DNA of 64,000 nucleotides from Bimuria novae-zelandiae CBS 107.79 (taxonomy: Eukaryota; Ascomycota; Dothideomycetes; Pleosporales; Didymosphaeriaceae), in assembly GCA_010015655.1 (NCBI GenBank), contig ML976717.1:1-64000 (forward strand). The letters run 5' to 3'. The notes below the pieces were generated by a model. The model made no database searches. It was given only the letters and a program-made list of their open reading frames with translations, and was not told the origin of the DNA. Every line of letters begins with the position of its first letter. Within the stretch, counting starts at the first letter, position 1. This document shows, one piece after another, positions 33,900 through 45,830 of this stretch. Both the position numbers and the translations under genes were made by a program.

Positions 33900-35816
33900 T
33901 ATAACTAGTCTTATAGTTTATTAATTATTATAGAACATTATTTAGATTATTTTACGATATAAATAAAGCTCCTTATAGAAGTGCTATAAGGGTATAGCTT
34001 CTTTTTTAATATATTTTAAGGTAAGTGGCTTAGCTTTATTATTAAGATTATAACAGTCGCTTGCCGAGCTACCTTTTAAAAATGTACTCTACTAAAGGTA
34101 GGATAATATATCCTTATAATAATTTTCGCGTTTCTAGATTATTTATAAAGGATACGTTACTATAAATTATAAAATTTAGGTTATTATATAAGCTATACTT
34201 AATTGCTTCCTAAGGCGTGCGATAGAGGTAGATAATTAAGTAATTAATTATAGTAAAGTAAGCTTTACTAGGATTTATTAAGAACTGCGAAAGCTTTAAG
34301 ACTATAAATATAATATTTAGTTAGAGTATAATTATTATATAAAGTACTAAGCCTATGTATTCCTAATACTACTTTATATCTTACTTAAAAGCTTCTTAGT
34401 AGAAAGAGGCATCCTTAAAAAGCCTTTACTATTCTTAAGTTTAAAGCGCTTTATTACTTTATTAATATATATATAGTAGAGAAGGGTTATAGTTCTAAGT
34501 CTTTAATTTTAGAGCACGCGAATACCTAGGAACTAGTTTAGTTCCCTCTTCCTTATAACCTTATATTTCTTAGTAAGTTTTTTCTAAAGAGTGTAAGCTT
34601 CTTGCTTATTACGTTTGTAATATATTAGCAGGATATTATCTACGTAGAATACGATAAAAATTATCCTATTAGCGGTAAAGAATAGGCAGGACTCTTCTTT
34701 TAAAATAGTAAGCCCTATAGCTTTAAGTAAGAATAAAAACTTTTTATACTAGAGGAGAGGAGAATCTCTTAGTCCGTATAAAACTTAATTAAGCTTTATA
34801 TAAATACTAGTCCTTTTAAAACTATTAGATAGCTTATAAAAGACTAGGTTTTCAGGTTTAATCTTTGCATTTAGAAATACTTGAACTACGTTATATTATT
34901 TAATTTCTAAATTAAACTTAGCTATAATAACTATTATAGCTTAGAATAATCTAGCTGTAAGCGTTATACCGTATGTTAATTATAAAAAGTTAATATCCTA
35001 AAGATTACCTTATACTACGATACGCGCTTTACATTTAAGGAAGAATCTCTTTTAATTAAACCTATAGGTGTCTGCCTATTTAGTTAGTAAAAGTCTATCT
35101 CGAGATTTAGACCTTATAACTTTGTTTTAAATATTTTTCTAAGTAGCATGTCGTGCTCTAATACTAAGGCTATTTAAAATAAATCTCTAAGTAGGTGTAA
35201 ATATTGCTATTTCTAAGTTATAAGAGATTTTAAGAAATTATTCCTATAAAGGTAAGTAGCTAGTATAAAATTTAGATTTTTCACGTGCGTTGCTATTACT
35301 AAAAGTTTTAATAGGCTATTAAAGATTTTCTTTTATTATAAAGGAAACTTAGAAAAATCTATATTCTTTACCTTTTAAGGTAATACTCTTAGTATAGCTT
35401 ATAGTATAGCATTTACTATAGTATAGTTCTGCGGCTTGGCCTAGTCCTTGTAATCTCTAGGAAAATATATATAAACAAATTAAGCTATAAATTATTAAAA
35501 TTAGTAATTAGTGTATACATACCTAAGTTTATTTTACTTTTTAGCTAATTATTAAATAGATCTCTAGGCTTCGTTTATTATAGAGTAATGTATAATCTTA
35601 TTTCTACTTTAGGAGTTTGCGCTTATAATTTCTTATTTAAATAAAATATAAAGTCCTAATATCGCCTATTATAGGTGTAAGTAGCAAGTGTTCCTGCTTC
35701 GTCTATAGTAGAGGACGCGTCTAGCACAGGTCGAGAGGCAAGAGCTAAGCTATTAAGCTTAAGCCTCTAAGGGGATTGCCCTTAAGGTTCTAACAGGCCC
35801 GCTCCTCTAGGTTAAT
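33900..35816 (-). mobile_element. Ty1/copia retrotransposon relic 2 (pol fragment)
   Basis: The minus strand, allowing stops, reads KCKARIVV near 35,030, then AKFNLEIK, VFLNAKIK, VLYGLRDSPLL and IIFIVFYVDNILLI near 34,650. These are reverse-transcriptase blocks of Ty1/copia elements (KARLVVRGD, DVNNAFLN, LYGLKQSP, YVDDILL). It differs from relic 1, so it is a second family or old copy. LTR ends were not located. Confidence 0.65.
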
Positions 35817-36033
35817 TGTCGCGGTAAGGTAGAGCGCTAAGCGGACAGTACGCAGTAAAAAGATTATAAGATTAAACTAAGATTATACTATCTAGGAGCT
35901 ATAAAAGGTATAGGTGCACAGGCATAAATAATGCTAGTCCTAAACAGGTGTAGTACTCTTAAAAAGGTAAGTAGTAATTAAGTAAAGGTAGGAGTAACTA
36001 TCTTATAAGGAAAAAGCTATAAACTATAATACA
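35817..36033 (-). repeat. LTR of copia relic 1 (3' LTR on minus strand)
   Basis: About 217 bp, starting TGTCGCGG and ending near CTATAATACA on the plus strand. It is related along its length to the LTR interrupted by the piggyBac-like element, with C-to-T and G-to-A differences. It preserves an uninterrupted version of the piggyBac insertion site. Confidence 0.65.
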
Positions 36034-39000
36034 CCCCTTAGCTAGCGTAGACGCCTATGCAAGAAGTTAATAATAGTGAATTAGTATTAGTGTATATAAA
36101 TACTATTAAGATTATTACTATTAGTTTAACGTAGACCCTTTAGATATTTAGTAATATCTATAAGGCCAATTTAGCAGACAAACTCTATAAATTTCTGTTT
36201 AATTAGAATCCTTATAAGTCTATTAGTAGGCATATAGTTAGTAGAGACCTATTAGACGTTAATATAAGAGATTTTAACTTTCTATTAAATCTAGAGCTAA
36301 TAGATATTAATATATTTAACTTTTATATAGAGATTATCTTACTATTTAGTAATATTACTATTAGTCTACTAATTATTATACTAAATAGTACGTATATAGT
36401 TAAGCGTAAGGTTTATACTAGTAAATAATTATATATACTCTTTTATTTATCAGGTAGCAAGTAAGAGCGAGAGTAGTTTAGACTTTATAGTTAATTATTA
36501 GTCTACTAAACTTAAATATATAACCTTAAGAGCTTTAGTAAGTCTTAGGCTTATTAGCGTATAAGGCGTTAAATAAGCTAAAGAAGAGAGGATCGCGGTA
36601 TATTAAATTATTAAAGAAATACTTAGCTATATCCTGCGTGCTAGTAAAGGCTTTAAGTATAAAGGCCTTTATACTAAGCAAGTAGCACTAGGTCTATTAG
36701 ATCTTTAAGATATAAGACTACCCTAGGTTAATAAGGTAATAAGCAAAGACAACGTGCGTTTAAGCGACGTTAGGTCTACCCTTAATAGCGATATATGCGA
36801 GAGAGCTAACTCGTTACTAATAAAACTTTATTTAGGATAAATTAGACTCTTTAGTAGACTATAGCAACTAGTTTTTTAATAGTAAGACGTTTAAAGCTTT
36901 ACTTATAGCTTTAATTCTAAATTAAGCGTATACCTTGTTAATAAACGCTTCTTAAATTAGCTATGTCTTATATAGAGCTTAATCGCGGATAATATAGATT
37001 TTAAGAAACTAGGTAAGGTCTCTTACAGCTTTAATATTGTATAAGTCTACTAGATTCTTCTTAAAGGAACTATAGTAATAGGCATTTAATTAATAATATG
37101 CTATAATAATATTATTAATATAAATAAATAGGATAAGCTAGCGGTTAATATATAAATAGGAGAAACCGTTAATTAGCTTTAGTCTTAACTTAATAAGCTA
37201 TTAATGTGGCTTGTTATACTATAGAATAGGTAACTCCTTTAGGCTATACAAGGCGCAGAGCACTAGCATAATCTCGCCTTTAGTATAGTAGAACGCCTTA
37301 GGTATTTTAGCGTATAGTTTTTAATCTATCTTAGCGTTTAGGAAGTTAGTATGGATATTATACTATTTTAGCTTTAAATTAAAGTAATTAGCAATTGTAA
37401 TAAGAGCGCGAAAGTTATAAATTATAAGTATAGTAATATACGTGTTATTAAGTAGAGCTTAAAGATCTCCCCGAGTAATAAGTTAAGCCTTAAAACATAA
37501 AAGATATTTATCTTTGTTAATCTTATAAGTAAATACCTATATTAATAGTAGTACCTTAGCATCTATAGTAGCCTTTATTTTTATAGTCTTTTTAAAGACT
37601 CCTTTAGCGCGTAAAGCTTACTATTTAGCCTCTATAGCGCGTTAAAATTAACTACTATATATATATATATATTAAGCTACTTTACTACCTTCAATAAGGG
37701 TGGTAGCTAAGACTAATAAATTCTTAGTATCTTATCCGCAGTAGGTGTAGAGCGAATCTTAGTTAAAAATATTTCGAGATAATTAATAAAAGGTGTAGCT
37801 CCTAGCCCTATTATATATATATAAATTATAAAGTTATTAAAATCTTTCTACTTTTAACTGCGTTTGCTAGTTATAATTAAGCTTATATTAGTTAGATTTA
37901 AATTAACGTCTTATAGAGTTCTCTCGTCGCGTTAGTAATAGACTTTAGGTATTTTATTACTCTTAGGAGTCTAAGTACTTATAGTAATAGACGTTATAGG
38001 TCTAGGAGTAGGCACCTATTATTATATTAATTTAATTATATTGTTATCTTATTTACCCCCTACTTAGGAGCTTTTAGCTCTTAAAGCTAAGGTCGTAAGT
38101 GTCTTTACTAGGCGGCGACGTTAATAAGTAGTTAATAAGTCTTTAATATTAATATTATTATGTTATTTTTTTTTAGGTATTTAAGTAGTTTAATCACCTC
38201 CTCGAGCACTAATTCTAACGTATACCTATTTATCTTATTAAAGAAGAGTATAGGCTTAAATATAACATTACAAATAATAATAATAATATTCTTTATAAGT
38301 AGCTAGATGTAGAAGATATTTGTACCTTAGTAGCTAATAAGATAGCTAATTAAAATACGCGATTTAAGCTTATCTATAGCTCTTAAGTCGCGATTATAGA
38401 TATAGGCGCGATATCTAATAGGCCTTATATAAGTAATAAGTGGCTTTTGTCCCTATACGACCTTATATGGTGTCTTCTATCCTAGTGCTTTAGTAGGTGT
38501 GCAATTAAGTATATATGCGGCAGTGCAATACAGCTCGTGTAATAGGTTCTTAGGCAGGTTAGCGTATATGCGCATAGCGCAAGCTTGCTAAGTAAACACT
38601 TTACTAGCGCGTTTAATAAGTCTATTTAGCTTCTTTATTTTAGTAGGTGCTAGCTCGTATAGTATACTTAGCTCTTTTATTATATTAATAAGATTGTTTT
38701 TAAATCCTTTTTTATTATTATATTAAATAGTAATTATGTTAGCGTTATACACGCGCTAGATTTTATAAATTAAAGCTATAAACTAGCGTGTAAAGGTTAG
38801 CTTATCCTTTCGCTTAATAGTAGCAATTTTATGCTACTTAAGTACTTATTTATAAAGTATAGGGTGTACTTGCTGCTATTAATGCATTCCTCTCTTATAC
38901 AAATAATATAGATAATATATATTATAATATAATAAAATAATTATTATACGCGGCTCTCTCCTAGGCATTTTAAAATAATATAAGTTATTTAAGCTTTAAT

Positions 39001-39817
39001 ATATATTTAATAAAGATAGTTAGTATAGTCCCTAGTTAGCTAAACACCTATAACGTTTAATTTAAGCTAATTAACTACTTTTTAGCCTAAATAGCCCTAG
39101 ATCTAATAAGTAGCATATTAATAAATAATATTAGTAGGCTTTAGTGCGTACGACAGGTAATATAATACTTTAAATATACTTAATAGTAAGTATAAAAGTA
39201 ATAATAGTAGTTAGCGTAATAACTTAGTATTAATTAGCTAGTATCCTTTATAATATTTAAGTTATATAATAACGTTTAATAGTTAGCGCATGTATAGAAT
39301 ATCTTAGCTAGAGTTAAAATAGATAGACTCTATATAATAGCGCGCGAGTCCTAATAAGCTTATAAAGAAGCCTTTAACGTATGCGACGTGCGTTAGCTCT
39401 AGTATCTATAGTCTATATAGTGTACAAGCGACGAGTTTCATCGTGCCCTAAGCCATAATTAGGATCCGGGTATTGCTAGCGTGAAAGTAGCAACGTTATA
39501 GATTATTATTTATCTTCTTCTAGCCATGCTATAACTCTATATTAATAACGTAGGTGTTTAATCCTAGATTAATAATCTATTAATTAAGGAGCTTAGTCTT
39601 ATTAGTATTATTTTTAACTATTACTATAAGCTCTTTATTAGGCTTAGTATTAGTATTTATTATAATTATATTTAAGTTGTAATTTAATTGCTCTTCTAGA
39701 GATTCGGGCTTAAAAGAATTAACTTAATTAAGACTTACGTATAATAGGCTAATAATTACTATAAATATACTACTATCTTTAGTAAGAGGCTAGCTATTAT
39801 TAATTTATAATAATTTA

Positions 39818-41679
39818 ACGTACATGCATAGCGAGTGGCCGGGCATACCGAGTGGCCGAAAATGCCAAGACCCCATTAAAATCTACACTCTACACAATAG
39901 TACAGAACGCACACAAATAGTAATAAGAAATTGTAGTAGGCCAATCTACTTAGAATCTACTTCTACTTCTTTTTTACATGTGCGCGAATTATGCCTAGCC
40001 TCGCCGTAGCGTCTACAGCGCTATTAAGTTAATTCGCCTTTATTAGCGCGCACCCTCTTCTTTGCCTTCTTCTTATTACTACGCGCCGTAAAGTCCTTTA
40101 AGGTAGCTAGTTACTAGTTATTAGTAGTTATAAGGACCCCTTCCTGCTATAGTTGCTTTCTCTTATACGATTTACGTCGTGTAGTAGCCTTATTAGTAGC
40201 TTAAAGCTTAGCGTTACGCTTTATTATTAATACTAGAGAATGCGCTATTAGCTTAGCGCCTTTTACGAGCTTTTTAACCGCCTTAACTATACTTATTAGG
40301 GAGCTATCTAGGTGCCTCTGAATCCTCTCCTTCACCAGCGTCGATTGTGACCCTAATTCTAGGGTGTTGCTAGGCGTCTGCGACTGCCACGTACTATCGC
40401 GTATAGTAGAAGGCGAAGGCGTACGCAGACGAACGTTAAGCTTTAATATTATTACTTTTAAGTTAAGGGGAATAAGGCTAGCGCCTTAAAAGCCTCTTTA
40501 AATATTACTTTAAGTTATTGTAGCTTTAAAAGTAGTAATAAAATAAGGTAAGAACTTAATTTTAGTAATATGCGTAATATAGTTGCGCATTAGATTCTTG
40601 GCTTGGCGCCCATATGCCTTCTTTAATGGCGAGAAACACCCCATATCTAGTGGCTGCAGGAGGTGCGACGAATATAGAGGCATACAGAGAGTGATAATCT
40701 TCCTATCCTTGCAGTATTGCTAGAATTCGAGCAAGTTATAGCTTTCGTGGCTATTAATAATAAGTAACTAATAGCTACTAATAGTACGCTTTTTTGTATG
40801 CGCGTTAAAGTGTTTTAGCTACTATAGACTAAGCTTGTTATTTGTCTAGCCGTTCTTAGAGACTGCGAGAACCTAGTCGCGAGGTAGATCCTTCTCTTGG
40901 TACCAGGCAAAGAGGTGGTGCTTGCCCTAAAAGATAAGGAAGGGTAGGATCGCCCACCCTATTGCGTTAATACTATAAATAACTATTATTTACTTTTAAT
41001 TGCCCTACTGCACGCTCTTTAGCTTACCTTAATATTTAGAGCCTATAATAACTGCTCCTGTTAATATTATGCCTATTATAAAGCTAGTCTTGTTAAAGTT
41101 GTAGGTATCTTTATCCAGGATACCATACTTAGCTTTAGTATTCTCTATAAGCCGGAACCAGCCCTGTACAACCTTAGGATCCTTATAGAGGGCTCTCTTA
41201 TAGTCGTACTTTTAATTAAACTTAACTTAGAGCTCTAGCTAGCGCTTAATAAAGTAGTAAGGCTACTTTTAACTAACTAGCTTGTTATAGCGTGTAGCTA
41301 GTAAAGAATTAGCTATATTTTTTATAGTAGCGAGCTAGGGCGGAAACCCTCGCGTATCTAGATTAAGTATATACTATATAATTACCTGCTCCTCTTTTAT
41401 AGTAAGTCTTATTAAGTTAGGTGCGTAATTACGTTAAAAGGTAGTTCTAGCGCGTCTCTGTCGTAGTATTCTTTTAGCAATACTATAGACTGCTATAGCG
41501 CGTAAAATTAAGAGTAGCGCGTCTCCTTCGATAGCTTAAAGCGCAAGCTATAATCTAGCCTCTTTTAATTTAGGTAGTTCGTTGCGTTGTTGAGATATCG
41601 CGTTGTAGTAGAACGTTTTGATGGGGTCTTGGCATTTTCGGCCACTCGCTATGCCCGGCCACTCGCTATGCATGTACGT
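39818..41679 (-). mobile_element. Fot1-type DNA transposon inserted in copia relic 1
   Basis: 1,862 bp with inverted repeats of about 60 bp (ACGTACATGCATAGCGAGTG...), two or so mismatches, and TA at both ends. The terminal repeat contains the motif GCGAGTGGCCGGGCAT followed by a near copy of AGCGAGTGGCC. On the minus strand the degenerate transposase includes an N-terminal block near 41,560 and, near 40,640-40,730, a DDE-domain end reading KIITLCMPLYSSHLLQPLD, then MGCFSPLKKAYG. Stops interrupt it throughout. Confidence 0.85.
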
Positions 41680-41695
41680 TATTACCCTAAGGTTA

Positions 41696-42146
41696 TGTTG
41701 AGATCTGAACAATCGCAACAAAGAACAACCAACGGTGAGCGCAGCGGGGTAACCCAAGGTGGGACTGCACTACCGAGGTCACGTGATCTACCATCCCGCC
41801 AAGAGGAACCATCCCGCCAAGGACAGGATGGCAACGACATCCCGAATGGTAACACCATCCTGCCCAAGGTCGGATGGTAGGAAACGGGGGATGGCATAAA
41901 TGACAATGTATATAACCTAGCACGAATACCCTTATGGCATTCGTGTTCAACCTGTTTATTAATCTATCGTTTGGATCTGAATAAGCAACCTTGTTGATTT
42001 AATTATGCTATACACACCTTTGATACCAACGCCCTAGTGACAAGCGCAAGCTATCACTACAACCCTCTCCTGTCCTACTACAGTATTCCTGCCCGAGAAC
42101 TAACCTTAGCCCCTTAGGGACCAGCTACCCCTTTGGGACCTTAACA
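41696..42146 (+). mobile_element. solo LTR with 5-bp target duplication
   Basis: 451 bp starting TGTTGAGATCTG and ending GACCTTAACA (TG...CA), flanked on both sides by GGTTA (41691-41695 and 42147-42151). It contains a TATATAACC promoter-like site and repeated CATCCCGCCAAG motifs. Unlike its surroundings it has normal GC, so it probably inserted after the host copia element was RIP-mutated. The GGTTA on the right could instead be the start of a primer-binding site, but the sequence beyond it reads as gag on the opposite strand. Confidence 0.7.
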
Positions 42147-43368
42147 GGTTATTGGGCTATTTACTTTATAATAGTAGTCTTAATACGTGTATTAATTTTA
42201 CGGTCCTTTCGAGCTTCTTTAATTTTATAAGTTATTTTAGTAGTACGCTAATAGTCCTTTAGACGTCGTAGGTGTTATAGGTTAAGGATAAAATAATTAG
42301 CATACTAGTGCTTCTTTCTATATACATAGTTGCTAGATGGTTTGGCTTGGTCAGGACTACTCCCACGATTGCCCTTTGCAGGCTGTGAGGCTGGAGTTGT
42401 AATCCTAAGCTTAGCAGCAGATACCGCCAGACCTATTAAGTGTGGCTTAGTACGGCGTAGATATGTAGTTATCTCGGCGACGTAAGTCTTTAGAGATAAT
42501 ATTTTATTAGTAGTTCCTCGCGCTTTATGCTTAAAGATCTTTTATAAGTAAGATATAGCGTATTCTTAATTAATTATTTTATAGGTAATAAGGAAGTCCT
42601 CCTATAGTTAATTATTATTTATTTTAAGTAAGCTAATAGCCTTACCTTAAGCTATTATATATACCTAATTTAATAATTATTATTTAATCTTCTTTATAGC
42701 ACGTAGCATAGTCTTAAAAATATTATATTTATTAGCTAGCTTATAATAGCGTATTATGTTTATAAGATAAAGAAATTTCTTAAAAGTAACTAGTTAGTTA
42801 TATAAGGTATTATAATTCTTAATTAGGTATATATAACGTGTAGTAATTATCTTACTAATATTTATATTTAGGTTAGCTATAACCTTTATTTAAGTATAGT
42901 ACTTAAAATAGTAGCGTTCCTATTAATTATATTCTTATTAATAAAATTCTTAATTATTAGTAAATAGATAAAAGAGCCTAGTAGCTTTAAGCTTATAATT
43001 AATAAGTTAAGGCTTAATAAATTTTTATAGCTTAAGGAGATTCTCCTTTACTACGTTAAAATTAATATATTACTAGAGGCTATATTAATTAGTAATATCT
43101 TAGTAAATAAATAATTAAGTAAACTAGTTATTTAGTATATTTAGGATAATAGTAACACGCGTTATAGTAGGGTCGGACTTAGTAGCTATTATAAAAGCTA
43201 TAGTTAATAGTATTAATAGATTAGGCAGAGATCCTAGTATGTACGTCGTAGAGAACGCAGTAAACAGATGCGTCGTAGGTAAACGTAGTAAAGTATTTTG
43301 CAACTCCTGGTAGAGTAATAATATAATAGCAGGTAAGAATAATCCTAGGGTATAGCTAGGCTTATAAC

Positions 43369-45830
43369 TATCGCGGTGAGTAGAGCGGACAGTACGCAGT
43401 AGAAAATAAAGGATTAAACTAAGGTTGTCCTATCTAGGAGCTACAGAAGGTATCCCCCGCACTGTCAAAATCTGCCACAAACGACGCGCCAATCAGCGTC
43501 TAGTCGATCTTAACACTAAATTTGAATTGTGATGACGGCAATTTTTGTTTTACAGCCAAAATCGACCTCTTTCGAAATTGCTAGCACATGCAAACATGCT
43601 AAATCCTGCGTCTGCCGTTAGCAACGATCCTGACTTTGTAAAATACACAAAATACTTACAAAAACGAGGTGTTTTACCTGACTTACTGTCTACGCCGCCA
43701 CCGCAATGGAGACCTCTCGAAATTAACAACCTACGTACTTTTGGAGTCGCTGATTTACCTGAGGGTACTGACAGAGGCTTTCTAATTGCCCTCTTTGACT
43801 TGTTTTTCGACGCCGAGGTTATGGAGCAGATTGCATACTTTACTAATGATTGCGCTGCTTATGCGCACCCTTAGCTGCCCTCCGCGAGAGGCTGGAAACC
43901 TACGTCGCCAGGAGAGCTGTATACGTACTTTGCAATTGTCGTATATATGGCCGTCCACAGAGAGCCGTCGCTGGCAGAATATTGGAGTCGCGGTCACAAA
44001 AACGCGCCTACTCACAAGCTCAACGACTTCATGGGCTGTACGCGCTGGCACCAGCTAGATCGCTACCTGTACACTGCGGAAGTTAGTCAGACTTTTCAGT
44101 CACCTTTTGGCAGGGTGTGGGATCTCTCAGAGCTCCTCCGCGCGCGCTCTCTGCAGTACTGGCGCCTGGCAAGCACCTCTGCGTCGACGAGGCTATTGCC
44201 AGATTTACTGGACGTGCTAGCGAGGTGGTAATTATTAAGACAAAGCCTACACCTGAGGGCTTTAAAATCTGGTGTCTGGCAAACGATGGAGTTGTCCTGA
44301 ACTGGTTATTTTATGCTAGAGGCAAAGGCCGCGGCCCTGTTAATTTACCGACCTTTACTGACGCTGACGCGCAGGCTTTTACACCTATAGAGTTAGTACC
44401 CGTCGCTCTCGTCCTCGCCGTTGACGCTGATGGTCAGCGCCTTTTTCCGTCGGGTCTCCACATTGTGTGGGACGACAATCTGTTCAACACCATACCCATG
44501 CTTGAATACCTGCGGCGGCAAGGCGTGGGTTGCGCAGGGACGGTCCGGACGACCAAGATAACGACCGAAGAGACTTTTAAAGACGCTGCGCGCGTGGAGT
44601 TGCAAGCCGAGGACGTCAGCGTCAAAGGGCGCGCCCGCCAGAAGGTGGCAAAGGAGCGCTTTTCGAGCAGCCTTATGCGTCTGAAAACGCAGTTTACAAA
44701 GCACATGGAGTGGGGAGAGATCAGATGGGACTTGTCAAAGAGCGGAGAAGTCCTACAGGCAGCGTGGAGAGACAATCAGGTCGTCCTTTTTGCCTCTACC
44801 GTCGCAGAGCGTAAGTTTGTCGTCTTAACACTATGGCCTTGGCACGCTGACGATAGTCGCCACCAGCTATCCAGGTCATCATGAAGCTCCGCCGACGCTC
44901 CAAAATGAGCCAAAACAACAAGGGGATCTTTGAAAAAGCCTTTGGCAACGAGCCTGTAAGGCTGCTGGGCATACCGCAGATGATTGACGACTACAATTGT
45001 TACAAAACTAAGGTTGATTGCTTTAATCAGACGAAGGCGTATTACTTGACCTAGCAAGTTAAGCGTTGTACCTGGCGACCTTTGCTCTACTTTCTGCTCG
45101 ACCTGACGCTTAACAACGCGTACAGGCTGTCCTTATACTCTGACGCTGCCGCCGCTAAAAGGAGCGGCCATAAAAGGTTCCTATACGACCTTATTGAGCA
45201 GCTTTTCGACCGCGGGACGCGTCTCTGCAACGCAGGAGCAAAGCGCAAGAGATCAGACGACGTCGTTGTCGCTGAGGAGAGCTCCCATCGCTCCGCAAAC
45301 CTGTATAAACAGGCAAAGACTTGTGTACTTTGTGCGGAGCGTGGGCGACGCCAGCACAAGTCTCAGCCTCCCAGGGTAGCTCTGGGTCACGTTCAAGGCA
45401 ATTTACAGTCTCCTCGACCTCCTCAGCGTACTCCGCGTACGCGCTTTGGGTGTAGTCTCTGCCAACTGCCTATGTGTAGGCCTGAAGTACGCCCTGAGTG
45501 CTGGCAGGAGCACCTCCGCCGACTGTAAACAATCAAGTCAATTAACACCACTAAGAGCTCAATTATTAAGTAATTTAAGTTAAGTACGAGTAAAAATGCA
45601 GATTGTATAAGAATCTACAGCCAAACTTCATAAATCTCGGTGTTCATGCAGAATCGGAGCTATCGTCCGATTGGCCACTAGCAAGAAGTCCGCCTGTGGC
45701 AGATTTTGACAGTGCGGGGGATAGGTGCGCGGGCACAAACAACGCTAGTCCTAGACAAGTAGCAGGTGAGTTGCAGCCGACCCATGGTAGGAGCAACTAT
45801 CTTGTAAGGTAAGAACCATAAACCGTGACA
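43369..45830 (-). repeat. LTR of copia relic 1 (5' LTR on minus strand), split by a piggyBac-like element
   Basis: Left part 43369-43452 and right part 45722-45830 together match the LTR at 35817-36033. The right end (ACCGTGACA) abuts coding sequence of the ABC transporter at 45831, with no spacer. Confidence 0.65.
43453..45721 (+). mobile_element. piggyBac-like DNA transposon, nearly intact
   Basis: 2,269 bp with inverted repeats of about 27 bp beginning TCCCCCGCACTGTCAAAATC. A plus-strand transposase of the DDE_Tnp_1_7 (piggyBac) type starts near 43545. It shows GELYTYFAIVVYMAVHREPS, GKHLCVDEAIARFTGRAS, KPTPEGFKIWCLANDG, WDDNLFNTIPMLEYLRRQGV and IPQMIDDYN. A Cys-rich C-terminal finger (CVLCAERG ... 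CSLCQLPMC) ends at 45528. A GT-AG intron at about 44,811-44,868 keeps frame. Breaks are TAG at 43872, a 1-nt shift near 44,160 and a TAG near 45,051. GC is normal, so the copy is recent but dead. Both stops fit CAG-to-TAG changes. Confidence 0.88.

Larger units (their letters stand above)
35817..45830 (-). mobile_element. Ty1/copia retrotransposon relic 1 with three later insertions
   Basis: A minus-strand element inferred from two related LTRs (35817-36033 and 43369-45830) around copia coding relics. Gag-like sequence is at about 42,200-43,000. Protease is near 39,300-39,500 (GTMKLVACT, then LELTHVAYVKGF), integrase near 38,300-38,600 (DLRAIDKLKSRILISYL), and RT at about 36,900-37,650 (FRALITIANYFNLKLK, NFLNAKID, ALYSLKELPILW). 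Subtracting the Fot1-type element, the solo LTR and the piggyBac-like element leaves about 5.4 kb, normal for copia. Outer flanks (TTAAT and TGGTA) do not match, so the original target duplication is lost or the two LTRs come from different events. Confidence 0.6.

Noticed and set aside
42147..42160. Copia primer-binding site (GGTTATTGGGC) right of the LTR at 41,696
   Set aside because: The same GGTTA is present on the left of the LTR, fitting a target duplication, and the following sequence reads as gag on the opposite strand.
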